A stretch of 64,000 nt of DNA from Bin5 sp034428435 (GCA_034428435.1 DAOUHY010000121.1:1-64000); one strand, 5' to 3'; positions 35,202 through 45,706 are shown, counted from the first letter of the stretch. Numbers and translations are program-made. The notes: generated from the sequence alone by a model not told the origin.

Positions 35202-35669
35202 ATGTCACAGGTTGCTGTGGGGATTCACAGGCAGATACGATCTTCGATACACACGGCAGTTGAAGGACTGTCTGCAGAGCAACTGCACGCTATGCCGGAT
35301 GGCTTCGATAACAACATTGCCTGGAATCTGGGGCACATTATGGTGGTCCAGCAGCGCATTCTTTACGGCTCCAGCGGTCTTCCTCTGTCAGTCTCGGAAG
35401 AGACAATACCGATGTATCTGCCCAATACTTCGCCAGCAGACTGGGAGACTGAGCCGGACGCTGAAGCGTTGGTGGCGCAGCTGATGCCGCAACAGGAGAA
35501 TTTGGAGGCTGACTATGCAGCGGGCCGCTTCAGCGAGAACGAGTTCAGCCCGTTTGCGACAAGATCTGGACTCTCGCTGGGTGACCTTGGCGCGGCGCTG
35601 ACTTTCAATATCTATCACGAGTCGCAGCATTACGGATTTATTCTGGCCCTGATCAATCTGGTGGGCTGA
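35202..35669 (+). CDS. DinB family protein
   Basis: 155 residues from an ATG with GAAAGGAAGC upstream. A four-helix bundle with the metal triad visible as His in WNLGHIMV and the pair HESQH in YHESQHYG. DinB-like proteins include bacillithiol S-transferases and mycothiol-dependent enzymes; the exact substrate is not known here. It is first in a probable operon with a thiolase (5 bp downstream), a CoA transferase, an exported dioxygenase and a PPOX-fold protein. Confidence 0.82.
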   Translation: MSQVAVGIHRQIRSSIHTAVEGLSAEQLHAMPDGFDNNIAWNLGHIMVVQQRILYGSSGLPLSVSEETIPMYLPNTSPADWETEPDAEALVAQLMPQQENLEADYAAGRFSENEFSPFATRSGLSLGDLGAALTFNIYHESQHYGFILALINLVG

Positions 35670-35674
35670 GTCTC

Positions 35675-36949
35675 ATGACCGAGGCCGTCATCGTCAGCGC
35701 TGTACGAACGCCTATCGGACGGATACGCGGCGCATTGGCTTCAGTGAGGCCGGATGATCTGGCGGCGCTTGTCGTCGGCGAGGCGGTGTCTCGAACTGGA
35801 GTAGGACCTGGGGAGATCGAGGAAGTCTATTTCGGTTGCGCCAATCAAGCGGGGGAAGACAATCGCAACATCGCGCGGATGGCTGCCTTGCTTGCCAGGC
35901 TTCCGTATGAGGTGGCGGGGGTAACAGTAAACCGGCTATGCGCCAGCGGGCTGACAGCCGTCAACCAGGCTGCAAGGGCGATTCTGTGCGGCGAGGGTGA
36001 GGTCTTTGTGGCCGGCGGCGTCGAAAGCATGACGCGTGCGCCGTATTCTCTCCCCAAGAACCCGACTGGATTCGGCCCATCGGGCAACATAACCGGCTAC
36101 GATACGACGCTCGGCTGGCGGTATCCCAACCCGGCACTGCAGGCGCTTTTTCCACTGGAGGCGATGGGTGAGACGGCCGAGAACATTTGCGAAATGAGTT
36201 GCGCGTCAGAGATCGCAGGGGGCGAGATTGGCCGCGCAGAACAGGACCGCTTTGCCTTGCAGAGCCAGGAGAGGGCGGTCCGTGCGATCAACGAGGGCCG
36301 CTTTGAGCGTGAGATAGTGCCCGTAAAGATTCCGCAGAGGCGAGGTGAGCCTGTTGTATTTGATACGGATGAACACCCTCGCTATTCGAATGGCCCGGAC
36401 GGCTACCAGCTCGCGACCAGCATGGAGGCTTTGAGCGCCCTGCGGCCTGCTTTCCGAGAAGGCGGGACCGTCACCGCAGGTAACGCCAGCGGGCTGAACG
36501 ACGGGGCCAGTGCGCTCGTTCTGATGTCGCGCGAGAGGGCCAGCGAACTTGGGATCCGGCCGTTGGCCCGCTGGGTGGCGTCGGCTGCAGCCGGCGTGGA
36601 TCCCCGTGTCATGGGCCTTGGGCCTGTGGCCGCGGCACGCAAGGCGCTGGCGCGTTCGGGGCTTTCGACGGACGACATCGATTTGGTCGAGATTAACGAA
36701 GCTTTCGCGGTGCAGACGCTGGCGGTACTGCGAGAGCTCGATCTGGAGGAAGAGATTACGAATGTAAACGGCGGGGCGATATCTCTCGGCCATCCCCTGG
36801 GCTGCTCGGGCGCCCGCATTCTGACGACGCTCATCCACGAGATGCATAGAAGAGCCGATACAGGCGAGGCGGCGCGGTATGGTCTGGCGACGCTCTGCGT
36901 TGGCGTGGGCCAGGGCGAGGCGACCGTAGTAGAAAGGTTGGACGGTTGA
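35675..36949 (+). CDS. pcaF: acetyl-CoA acyltransferase, 3-oxoadipyl-CoA thiolase type
   Basis: 424 residues. Catalytic Cys89 in NRLCASGL, His373 in GHPLGCSG and Cys408 in ATLCVGVGQGEA form the thiolase site. The stretch YFGCANQAGEDNRNIARMAALL is the hallmark of PcaF/PaaJ-type thiolases, which split 3-oxoadipyl-CoA into succinyl-CoA and acetyl-CoA. Neighbouring genes for a CoA transferase and an intradiol dioxygenase support the beta-ketoadipate assignment, but other 3-ketoacyl-CoA substrates are possible. It overlaps the next gene's TTG start by its stop codon (TTGA). Confidence 0.82.
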   Translation: MTEAVIVSAVRTPIGRIRGALASVRPDDLAALVVGEAVSRTGVGPGEIEEVYFGCANQAGEDNRNIARMAALLARLPYEVAGVTVNRLCASGLTAVNQAARAILCGEGEVFVAGGVESMTRAPYSLPKNPTGFGPSGNITGYDTTLGWRYPNPALQALFPLEAMGETAENICEMSCASEIAGGEIGRAEQDRFALQSQERAVRAINEGRFEREIVPVKIPQRRGEPVVFDTDEHPRYSNGPDGYQLATSMEALSALRPAFREGGTVTAGNASGLNDGASALVLMSRERASELGIRPLARWVASAAAGVDPRVMGLGPVAAARKALARSGLSTDDIDLVEINEAFAVQTLAVLRELDLEEEITNVNGGAISLGHPLGCSGARILTTLIHEMHRRADTGEAARYGLATLCVGVGQGEATVVERLDG

Positions 36950-38295
36950 AGCTGCCACCGCATATCACACCGGCAGAAGCGGCTGCCCTGGTCAAGTCCG
37001 GAGATACAGTTCTGGTGGGAGGCTTCGGCATGACGGGCAATCCAACCCAGATATTACATGCGCTGGCGGATTCGGACGTTGGCGGATTGACTTATATTGC
37101 GAACAACGTTGGCGAGCCGGGCCTTGGTGGGGGGCGCCTGTTGCGAAACGGGCAGATCAGGAAGGCGATCGGCTCGTTTTTTACCAGCAATCCCGAGGCA
37201 GTCGCTGCGGCGCAGTCGGGTGCAATCGAGTTTGAAGTGATGCCACAGGGCACGATGACGGAGGCGATTCGGGCGGGCGGGGCCGGGATAGGCGGGTTCT
37301 ACACACCGACGGCGGCCGGCACTGTGCTGGCCGAAGGACGGGAAACGAAACAGATCGACGGCCGCCTGCATGTCTTCCAGCCGGCTTTGCGGGCCGACGT
37401 AGCGCTGATCAGGGCGTGGACCGCGGACGCGGCCGGCAACCTTGCCTACCGGATGACTGAGCAGAACTTCAACAGAGCGATGGCCACGGCAGCAGACCTC
37501 GTTATCGCCGAGGTTGAGGAGTGCGTGCCGGCCGGGGAACTGCGGCCGGAGTCGGTGCATACGCCTGGATGTTACGTAGACTATCTGGTGCCGGTGAGGA
37601 CTTCCGAGGCCGACCTTGGTTCGTCGGCGTCAATTGACGAGAGCGGCAAGAGAGCTGGTGGATTGCGGATGAAGCTGGCTCGTCGTGCGCTGGCCGAACT
37701 CAAGGCGGGGGACATTGTCAATCTGGGTGTGGGCATCCCAACACTTGTGGCGGACCTGATCACACCGGCGCACGGCATCATTTTGCACACAGAGAACGGC
37801 ATGCTTGGGGTCGGTCCCGCGCCGGAGAGCGGCGGGGCGATGGAGTACCCGATCAACGCCAGCAAGATTCCGGTGACGGCACTGCCGGGCAGCAGTTACT
37901 TTGACAGCGCGGACTCCTTTGCGATGATTCGGGGCGGGCACGTGGATGTGGCGATCATGGGGGGACTACAGGTGGACGCGCAGGCCAATCTGGCAAACTG
38001 GGCTGCACCAGGGAGGCCGCTTCTGGGTGTTGGCGGGGCGATGGATCTGGCTTCAGGCGCCAGACGCCTGATCGTGACCATGACCCACAACAGCCGTGTC
38101 GGCAGTTCGAAGATAGTGCCGGCCTGTACGCTGCCGCTGACGGCGACAGGCGCGGTTGACGTGATCATCACCGAACTGGCCGTCTTTCGCTTCTTGGACG
38201 GACGCCTGACGGTCACCGAACTGATGGAGGGGGCCTCTCTGGAAGGCGTCCGGGCTAAGACCGAGGCCGAATTTGATATTGCCCTGGATAGTTGA
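36946..38295 (+). CDS. fused 3-oxoacid CoA-transferase (alpha plus beta subunits)
   Basis: 449 residues beginning with TTG, since the first conserved residues (TPAEAAALVKSGDTVLVGGFG) start near residue 8; GAAAGG lies about 8 bases upstream. The first half is the alpha subunit (GGGRLLRNGQIRKAI, PQGTMTEAIRAGGAG). The second half begins near residue 240 (MKLARRALAELKAGDIVNLGVGIP) and carries the catalytic Glu in HTENGMLGVGP. This fusion resembles mammalian SCOT and some bacterial pcaI-pcaJ or scoA-scoB fusions. It probably moves CoA from succinyl-CoA to 3-oxoadipate or acetoacetate; overlap with the thiolase gene favours that pathway. Confidence 0.88.
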   Translation: MKLPPHITPAEAAALVKSGDTVLVGGFGMTGNPTQILHALADSDVGGLTYIANNVGEPGLGGGRLLRNGQIRKAIGSFFTSNPEAVAAAQSGAIEFEVMPQGTMTEAIRAGGAGIGGFYTPTAAGTVLAEGRETKQIDGRLHVFQPALRADVALIRAWTADAAGNLAYRMTEQNFNRAMATAADLVIAEVEECVPAGELRPESVHTPGCYVDYLVPVRTSEADLGSSASIDESGKRAGGLRMKLARRALAELKAGDIVNLGVGIPTLVADLITPAHGIILHTENGMLGVGPAPESGGAMEYPINASKIPVTALPGSSYFDSADSFAMIRGGHVDVAIMGGLQVDAQANLANWAAPGRPLLGVGGAMDLASGARRLIVTMTHNSRVGSSKIVPACTLPLTATGAVDVIITELAVFRFLDGRLTVTELMEGASLEGVRAKTEAEFDIALDS

Positions 38296-38349
38296 GGGAG
38301 GCGATGCGGTCCAACTTTCGCTTCCCTCTGAAGGAACTGTGACCATCCC

Positions 38350-39123
38350 ATGAAGAAGCAGCCACTCAATTGCATTTTGCTCGCGGCAGCATTGGCGGCG
38401 ATAGCTTTGGCCGCATGTGTGGCCACCGAGATAGGCGCAGAACCCAGCATACAGGCACCTCAAGACAACCCAGCACAGGAAGTGAGCGCGGCGAGTCAGG
38501 CTGAAGGTGGCCTGGGCGAGGCGTCAGTTGAACAAGACGTCAAGGCGTTGCGAATTGAGATTGAATACTACACACCTTCACAGACCGAAGGGCCCTTCTA
38601 TCCTGTGCAGATGCCGGACGATCGAGACAACGATCTCTTCGTCGTGGACGGGGCAGGGGGAAGGCCTGCCGGGGAGATTCTCGTCTTTGAAGGAACTCTT
38701 TACGACGGTGCAGGTATTCCCGTTCCCGGCGCGGTTGTCGAGATATGGCAGACCGATGATAACGGAATCTACATGCACCCAGGCGACTCCAACAGTTCGA
38801 GAAGGGATGTGAACTTTCAGTCGTATGGTGAGTCGGAAACCGGGCCGGATGGCCGCTACAGTTTCAGGACAATCATGCCGGGCGACTACAATCCGCGTCC
38901 TCGACATATCCACGTGAAGGTACGAATGGACGGGCGTGAACTTCTGACCACCCAGTTCTATTTCAGCAACGACTCGAATGCCGGCTCCGACCGGATCTTC
39001 GCGGGGGCAGGCGAGGAGGTGTCGGCGCTGATCATGGAGATCGAGGAGGGCCTCGACTCCGAGGGCAATTCAGTGCTGATGGGCAGACGCGACATCGTTC
39101 TGCGCGATATACTGTCGGAGTGA
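38350..39123 (+). CDS. exported intradiol ring-cleavage dioxygenase-like lipoprotein
   Basis: 257 residues. The leader NCILLAAALAAIALAAC ends in a lipobox at Cys23. The body is an intradiol dioxygenase beta-fold: TEGPFYPVQ, then GAVVEIWQTDDNGIYMH, and PGDYNPRPRHIHVKV. The four iron ligands can be read as Tyr141, Tyr180, His186 and His188, matching Tyr408/Tyr447/His460/His462 of protocatechuate 3,4-dioxygenase. The enzyme therefore looks active but sits outside the membrane. The substrate is unknown; it lies 54 bp after the CoA transferase gene, suggesting catechol-like compounds are opened outside and products finished inside. Confidence 0.78.
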   Translation: MKKQPLNCILLAAALAAIALAACVATEIGAEPSIQAPQDNPAQEVSAASQAEGGLGEASVEQDVKALRIEIEYYTPSQTEGPFYPVQMPDDRDNDLFVVDGAGGRPAGEILVFEGTLYDGAGIPVPGAVVEIWQTDDNGIYMHPGDSNSSRRDVNFQSYGESETGPDGRYSFRTIMPGDYNPRPRHIHVKVRMDGRELLTTQFYFSNDSNAGSDRIFAGAGEEVSALIMEIEEGLDSEGNSVLMGRRDIVLRDILSE

Positions 39124-39144
39124 CGGGGTTAGAACGAGGAAGTC

Positions 39145-39531
39145 ATGCGCGTGAAGCTTTCAGATGTAGGAAATCCCAAATATATTGCTCTGGAGACCTT
39201 CCGTAGAAACGGGCAGGGGGTCAAGACACCGGTCTGGACTGTGGTGCAAGAGGGCAAGTTGCTGGTATGGACGCAGGGCGACAGTTGGAAGGTCAGACGT
39301 GCTCGCAACAATCCGCGCGTCAGGGTTGCCCGATGTGACATGAGGGGCAAGGTTCAGGGTCCCTGGGTGGAAGGCGTTGTCAGGTCGATCTCAGACGACG
39401 AAGAGACGAAGAGATCGATGGCAGGTCTGCTTAGGCGAAAGTATCCCTTCGCGGTTGCCGTGCTTTCGCTGATCGCCGCAGTACGCGGAACGAACAAAGG
39501 ACAAGTGGTCGTGGAAATCGGGGACGTCTAG
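39145..39531 (+). CDS. PPOX-class F420-dependent oxidoreductase-like protein
   Basis: 128 residues, ATG preceded by GAGGAAG. A split beta-barrel: YIALETFRRNGQGVKTPVWTVVQEGKLLVWTQGDSWKVRRARNNPRVRVARCDMRG, which has the 'T.r..G....tPvW....dg.l.v.t......vkr..rnp.v....' pattern of TIGR03666-type F420-binding proteins. The cofactor may be F420 or FMN; no biosynthesis genes are nearby. It closes the operon that includes the exported dioxygenase. Confidence 0.8.
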   Translation: MRVKLSDVGNPKYIALETFRRNGQGVKTPVWTVVQEGKLLVWTQGDSWKVRRARNNPRVRVARCDMRGKVQGPWVEGVVRSISDDEETKRSMAGLLRRKYPFAVAVLSLIAAVRGTNKGQVVVEIGDV

Positions 39532-39578
39532 TGGCCGGCCGTCTTGAAGCGACTGTTTCCGTGTAGTTACTGTGCCAT

Positions 39579-39983
39579 GTTCTGTGCGTGTACTGTGTGC
39601 GGTCTGCCTGGATCCGCGATGACGGACTGTTCTGTCAGTCGGTTTGAATGGGTGCATCCCAGACTTGGGGTGGGAACAGTCTGGCGGGGAATCAGCGCCA
39701 GCGGTGGCTGGAGTTGTATGCCGTCTTTGGGCGAGACGCAGTGCAGGCGCCAAGCCTGGCGGTACGGTGGAGTTCGCCGGTTGGGGAGGGTGCGAGGGCA
39801 GGCACAAGGCCGGCAGCGGCGGGGACCTGATGGGACTATCGGAAGGTGGTCTGGCTTTACACTTCCGGCTGGGCACCTGTTACGAAAATCGACACCAGGT
39901 CGGCGAGGCATGTTGTAGGAGAGGGGGCGTTGCGGGGGCGGAGCCCCCGCACAAGGGAGGGCCGAATAGGCCCGACCGCCCAG
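39579..39983 (+). repeat. mosaic repeat region with family A copy 3
   Basis: Made of modules seen elsewhere: 39579-39611 repeats 17117-17149; about 39650-39870 is a diverged copy of about 22564-22734; 39876-39916 repeats the CACCTGTTAC...GTTGTAGG segment; and 39917-39983 is family A. A CAGTAGTCAGTAGTC run follows at about 39987. The spacer 39532-40150 contains no convincing gene; the several overlapping open frames run through the repeats. Confidence 0.85.
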
Positions 39984-40150
39984 AAAGGCAGTAGTCAGTA
40001 GTCACTGAAAGCAAGGACAGATGGACGACAGGAATGGTAGAGAGACGGAAGCAACTTTGTCTTGCCGAATCATGATGGCCATTTGGCAAGGACTTCGAAG
40101 TCACGCTTGATCTACTACGTCTTTATTAGAGAACAGGAGCCCTATTCGCC

Positions 40151-41674
40151 ATGAGAGCTGTGATGGTCATGTTCGACACGTTGAACCGGCATATGTTGCC
40201 TCCATACGGCTGCGACTGGACGTATGCGCCAAATTTCACGCGGCTGGCGGAACGAACGGTCACTTTCGACAACTGCTATGTTGGCAGTATGCCGTGCATG
40301 CCGGCGCGGCGGGAGCTGCATACAGGCCGCTACAATTTCCTGCATCGCAGCTGGGGCCCGCTTGAGCCGTTTGACGACTCGATGCCGGAGAATCTGTCAA
40401 AGAACGGAATCTACACTCATCTCAGCACAGACCACCAGCACTATTTCGAGGATGGCGGGGCATCCTATCACACGCGCTATGACAGTTGGGATTTTCACCG
40501 AGGCCAGGAAGGGGACGCCTGGATCGGGCAGGTGGGGGATCCGGAAGTGCCGGAGAACATCAATCGGACATCCTCTTCCAACTTGCGGCCGTCGGAGCAG
40601 GGAACCAAGCGCCGGAACGGAGACACGTCTCGTCAGGACTGGATCAACAGGGCGGTCCTGGACAGTGAGGAGAAACAGCCGCAGGCGAAGACCTTCTCCG
40701 CCGGGTTGGACTTTTTGCGTCGCAACCACGAGGAGGACAACTGGTTCCTGCAGGTAGAGACCTTCGATCCGCATGAACCGTTCTTTACGCAGCAGAAGTA
40801 CAAGGATCTCTATCCGCACGAATACAACGGTAAGCTCTTCGACTGGCCATCCTATCGCGAGGTGGAGGAAACGCCTGAAGAGGTGCAGCACCTGCGATAC
40901 GAATACGCGGCGATGCTCAGTATGTGCGACGAGTACCTGGGAAAGGTGTTGGACCTGATGGACGAGTTGAGCATGTGGGAGGACACGATGCTGATCGTGT
41001 GTACCGACCACGGCTTTCTGTTGGGGGAGCATGACTGGTGGGCCAAGATTGTGCCACCCTTCTACAATGAGGTCGCTCACACGCCGCTCTTCATCTGGGA
41101 TCCTCGCAGCCGGATGGCTGGCGTGCGCCGGGAACAACTGGCGCAGATGATCGACCTGCCAGCGACGCTTCTGGAGTTCTTCGGGGTTGAAATGCCACTG
41201 GACGTGGAAGGGATCCCCCTGGGCGATGTCATCGCGACGGATGCGCCAACGCGCGATGCGGTGCTCTTTGGCGTTCACGGCGGGCACGTGAATATAACAG
41301 ACGGGCGTTATGTGTACATGCGGGGCCCGGTGGACCCATCCTACAACCAACCCCTTTTCAACTACACGCTGATGCCGAATCACATGCGGGACCGCTTTGG
41401 CACAGATGAACTGCAGGAGATTGAACTGGCCGAACCGTTCTCGTTTACGAAGGGCTGCCGGACGATGAAGATCGCTTCTCGCCAGGTCTTCGGAGCCGTC
41501 CCGCGCTATACGATGCTTTTTGATCTGGAGGCGGATCCAGGACAGGAAAGCCCCATCGACAATGTGGCCGAGGAGGCAAGGTTGTCGGCGCGTATGGCGG
41601 AACTGATGCAGGCCAATAGTGCGCCACAGGAGCAGTTTGAGCGGTTGGGGTTGGCCGTTCAAGAGCCTACATAG
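40151..41674 (+). CDS. sulfatase
   Basis: 507 residues, no signal peptide. Alkaline-phosphatase-fold sulfatase with the formylglycine motif C49-M-P-A-R53 within MPCMPARRELHTGR. Metal-binding segments are VMFDTLNRH at the N-terminus and CTDHGFLLGEH in the middle. Activity needs formylglycine-generating enzyme (not in this window). It hydrolyses sulfate esters, probably of carbohydrate. It is separated from the second sulfatase by four genes on the other strand, and it is read away from rplS. Confidence 0.92.
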   Translation: MRAVMVMFDTLNRHMLPPYGCDWTYAPNFTRLAERTVTFDNCYVGSMPCMPARRELHTGRYNFLHRSWGPLEPFDDSMPENLSKNGIYTHLSTDHQHYFEDGGASYHTRYDSWDFHRGQEGDAWIGQVGDPEVPENINRTSSSNLRPSEQGTKRRNGDTSRQDWINRAVLDSEEKQPQAKTFSAGLDFLRRNHEEDNWFLQVETFDPHEPFFTQQKYKDLYPHEYNGKLFDWPSYREVEETPEEVQHLRYEYAAMLSMCDEYLGKVLDLMDELSMWEDTMLIVCTDHGFLLGEHDWWAKIVPPFYNEVAHTPLFIWDPRSRMAGVRREQLAQMIDLPATLLEFFGVEMPLDVEGIPLGDVIATDAPTRDAVLFGVHGGHVNITDGRYVYMRGPVDPSYNQPLFNYTLMPNHMRDRFGTDELQEIELAEPFSFTKGCRTMKIASRQVFGAVPRYTMLFDLEADPGQESPIDNVAEEARLSARMAELMQANSAPQEQFERLGLAVQEPT

Positions 41675-41788
41675 AAGAAAAAGAACAATGCACCGAGCAC
41701 ACAGGTCGTGTGTCGGCGCAGATTTGAGCAGGAATGACTGTAGGCGATTTTCGCGCGGAGCCGTATTCCGCTTTACTGGCGTGCCATT

Positions 41789-42151
41789 CTAAACGCTGAT
41801 AAAACGTTTCTCTTTCAGTCGGGCAGATTTGCCCTGCCGATCGCGCAGGTAGTAGAGCTGCGCGCGGCGAACTCTGGTCTTGCGCAGGACCTCGACTTTG
41901 TCTATGTTCTTGCTGTAGAGGGGAAACGTGCGCTCTACGCCAACGCCGTGGGAACCTGTGCGGCGCACCGTGTAGCTGGCACCGGCGTCATGGCCCCCGC
42001 GCATCGAGATAACCACCCCTTGAAAGACCTGAATACGCTCGTTTCGGCCTTCGGTTATGCGTTGGTGGACGCGTACTGTATCACCGGGATCGATTTCGGC
42101 CATGCCCTCGGGCAGTTCCGGCTGCAGAGAAGCCATCAATGCGTTTGTCAT
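41789..42151 (-). CDS. rplS: 50S ribosomal protein L19
   Basis: 120 residues from the ATG at 42151 (AGGTGG upstream). Large-subunit protein at the interface with the 30S subunit. Characteristic patterns: PGDTVRVHQRITEGRNERIQVFQGVVISMRGG and the C-terminal KTRVRRAQLYYLRDRQGKSARLKEKR. The usual neighbours rpsP, rimM and trmD are missing here; the flanking genes are a sulfatase and a MetE-like protein. Confidence 0.97.
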   Translation of the reverse strand: MTNALMASLQPELPEGMAEIDPGDTVRVHQRITEGRNERIQVFQGVVISMRGGHDAGASYTVRRTGSHGVGVERTFPLYSKNIDKVEVLRKTRVRRAQLYYLRDRQGKSARLKEKRFISV

Positions 42152-42205
42152 CTTTTGCCACCTTTTATCTTTTGCAGGGCCACAGCCCGAAACTGCCATG
42201 CCTCT

Positions 42206-42220
42206 GCATTAGCCTAATGC
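42206..42220. promoter_or_regulatory. perfect palindrome upstream of rplS
   Basis: GCATTAG-C-CTAATGC, a 7-bp perfect inverted repeat with a single central base, about 55 bp upstream of the rplS start on the minus strand. On the plus strand a TTTT follows. It is the size of a dimeric-repressor operator but could be part of an rplS leader or a weak plus-strand terminator. Confidence 0.3.
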
Positions 42221-42368
42221 TTTTGTTGCTGCCCTCACCACAGGCGCCGAGCCCACCCTCAAAAGACCAATCTTCACCTGAACCGGGGGCTCTTTCCTTC
42301 CAAGGCGACCGGCATGCACACAGCCCCGCAGTCTACCATAGCGGAAAGCTCACAACAAATTTTCGACG

Positions 42369-43406
<1,038 letters not shown>

Positions 43407-43483
43407 TGGAAATTCGGGCTCTTGTGGCTATGCAAAGACTCGCGAGGGTCTTCGGGACTAGGTGCGCATTAATTTGAATTCGA

Positions 43484-44266
43484 TCAGTCCCCATATACCC
43501 GGCGAACTCGGCGCCGGTAGTCGTCGTAGGAGGCGTCAAACTTGGCCGCGGACGCGTCGCCGGAGAAAACGCTGCTGGAAAGGACAAGAGGCGGCTTGCC
43601 GCGTGCGGTCAGGCCGGCGGCCACGCGGCACTTGATGGCGTTCACGACTGCCGCTGCCCCGACTGTGGAGCCGGGTCCAATTGGATCTTCGAGACCTTCG
43701 ATGTTGACCAGGGCGTCTCCGGCGGGGGTACAGTTGTCGATCGTGACGTCTGCTATGTCCATCAGCTTTTTCCCGCTGCTATGTTTCGGTGCCGAGGCGG
43801 TGCAGTGATCAACTGAGACGACCGCAATCACGGGTAAGTCCAGCGCCTTTGCTTCAATGGCCATCTCCACGACAACTTCATTTACGCCGCTGTTCGAGAA
43901 GATCATAAAGCTGTCAGGAGGACGCAGCACGAAGTTGCGCAGGATTTGCCGGGCAAAGCCCTCCACATGCTCGATAAACATTGCCTGGCGTTGGCCGTTG
44001 GCGCCGACGACCTGGTTGTGGAAGGTCAAAGAGAGTTCAACGATAGGGTGGAAACCCGGAAAGGAGCCGTGGCGAGGATACATCTCCTCTATGAACATGC
44101 GCGAGTGGCCTGTACCGAACAGGTGCACCAGGCCCTCGGCGGCAATTGTGTCGACACAGATTTCGGCGGCTCGCCGGATGTTCTCGGTCTGGGTGGCGAC
44201 AATGCGGTCCAATATGGCTTGCGCTGCGTGCAGATAGGCAGTTGCTGGATTCAAGGCGTGATTCAT
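43484..44266 (-). CDS. SIS-domain protein (UPF0309-like)
   Basis: 260 residues. Sugar-isomerase fold: GLVHLFGTGHSRMFIEEMYPRHGSFPG (the typical phosphosugar-binding region), then DSFMIFSNSGVNEVVVEMAIEAKALDLPVIAVVSVDHC. This is the UPF0309 pattern; members are often next to sugar-phosphate or amino-sugar catabolic genes. It lies between a sulfatase and the MetE-like gene, so a sugar phosphate freed in that pathway is a likely ligand. It may be an isomerase or a sensor. Confidence 0.8.
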   Translation of the reverse strand: MNHALNPATAYLHAAQAILDRIVATQTENIRRAAEICVDTIAAEGLVHLFGTGHSRMFIEEMYPRHGSFPGFHPIVELSLTFHNQVVGANGQRQAMFIEHVEGFARQILRNFVLRPPDSFMIFSNSGVNEVVVEMAIEAKALDLPVIAVVSVDHCTASAPKHSSGKKLMDIADVTIDNCTPAGDALVNIEGLEDPIGPGSTVGAAAVVNAIKCRVAAGLTARGKPPLVLSSSVFSGDASAAKFDASYDDYRRRVRRVYGD

Positions 44267-44335
44267 CCTCTATTGTCAGACTCAGAACAGGTTGAGTGTA
44301 CGTCGCGGTTTCTCAGGACATACATCAGTTCTCAA

Positions 44336-45706
44336 TCACCATCTAAAGGGAACTGTCCCGGATTCATCCAGAGGGTAGCCCCAGTGCTCGACGTATTTCT
44401 CGCCGGGCAGGAACTGATCGCCGAGGTCATCGAGTTTGGCTTGTAGCTGCGACTCCAGTTCAGCTTGCAGAGACTCTACTTCGGGGCGGTTTACCAGGTT
44501 CTGCATCTGGAAGGGATCGGCTTCGTTGTCGTAGAGGAGCCAGGGACCGTCCAAGTCGCGTGCATAGGTGTGTGTGCGCGTGCGGAGTCCTCGATACTCG
44601 CGGCCGCCGTCACGTCGCAAGAACTGGCCAAAGGGATGCGGGCAGTAGATGAGGGCGGCGCCCCCGGACGGATCCGGACCACCCTCGATCGCGGCCGAAA
44701 AATCCTTTCCCTCGACCGTGTCAGGAATGGGAATCCCACACAGAGACAAGAGGGTAGGCAGAATGTCGGGGGTATCCAGCAGTGCGTCGATCTGGCTTCC
44801 ATTCAGGCCGAATCGCTGCGGCCAGCGGATCAGGAAGGGCACACGGATCGACTCCTCCCAAGGCCGCTGCTTCTTGACTTCACCCTGGGAGCCCAGCATG
44901 TCACCGTGGTCGGACGTAAAGACGAAGATTGTGTTGTCTGCCAGGCCCTCTTCATCGATGGTCTGGAGGAGCGCGCCGAGACAGTCGTCAAGGGCCGTGC
45001 AGTGGGCGTAGTAACCGGCAATCCATTCGCGGGCTTCGCCGGCCATCTCCGGGGGCACGTTTGGTCTCAGTTCTATGTCGTCGGGACTGTAGAGTTTGCG
45101 ATAGGCGTCGGGAGCCGTTTCATAGGGTGCGTGGGGAGGGCCCCAGGAGAGGAGTAGCAGGAATGGTCTGTCTGAATTGCCGTCGTCGTATCTGTGAGCG
45201 CGGGAACGAAGATAGGCTTGCACGTCCTTAGTCTGCTCAATGGCGTCGTAGCCTTCCCAGGTCAGAGGTTGGTCGGAGTCACCGGCGTAGTACCTGGAGT
45301 TGTTGTAGTCGTGGGTGCATTCCAGGGCCTTGAAGTAGTCGAATCCCTGGCGGCTCTCGGGGGGAACGTAGTTGCTTCGTCCGCGGCCGTCAACATGCCA
45401 TTTGCCCACATAGGCGGTGTCGTATCCAGCGGCTTTGTATAGCTTGGCCATAGAAACAGCGTCATCGGCCAGATGAACGTCATTGACGAATACGCCATGG
45501 GTCAGAGCATGTTGCCCGGTCAGCAGGCAGGCACGCGCGGGGCAGCATACGGGAATGCCGGCTACGGCATGGGCAAAGCTGACACTTTGAGCCGCCAGCC
45601 GGTCCAGATGGGGTGTCCGGACCTGGGCATTGCCTGCGTAGCCTGTGTCCTGCGCCCGCCACTGGTCGGCGAAGACGTAGATTATATTGGGACGATTCTG
45701 GGACAT
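44336..45706 (-). CDS. sulfatase
   Basis: 456 residues, cytoplasmic by sequence. The formylglycine motif reads C54-C-P-A-R58 in VCCPARACLLTGQ. Metal-binding stretches: IIYVFADQWRAQDTG at the start and FTSDHGDMLG in the middle. The C-terminal YDNEADPFQMQNLVN is the standard end of arylsulfatase/choline-sulfatase-like members. Its substrate is probably a sulfated sugar, given the neighbours SIS-domain protein and UxaA-like dehydratase. It does not closely resemble the sulfatase at 40151. Confidence 0.93.
   Translation of the reverse strand: MSQNRPNIIYVFADQWRAQDTGYAGNAQVRTPHLDRLAAQSVSFAHAVAGIPVCCPARACLLTGQHALTHGVFVNDVHLADDAVSMAKLYKAAGYDTAYVGKWHVDGRGRSNYVPPESRQGFDYFKALECTHDYNNSRYYAGDSDQPLTWEGYDAIEQTKDVQAYLRSRAHRYDDGNSDRPFLLLLSWGPPHAPYETAPDAYRKLYSPDDIELRPNVPPEMAGEAREWIAGYYAHCTALDDCLGALLQTIDEEGLADNTIFVFTSDHGDMLGSQGEVKKQRPWEESIRVPFLIRWPQRFGLNGSQIDALLDTPDILPTLLSLCGIPIPDTVEGKDFSAAIEGGPDPSGGAALIYCPHPFGQFLRRDGGREYRGLRTRTHTYARDLDGPWLLYDNEADPFQMQNLVNRPEVESLQAELESQLQAKLDDLGDQFLPGEKYVEHWGYPLDESGTVPFRW

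Noticed and set aside
42151..42199. Upstream start for rplS adding 16 residues
   Set aside because: Residues before the ATG at 42151 do not match L19 and a good AGGTGG precedes the later start.
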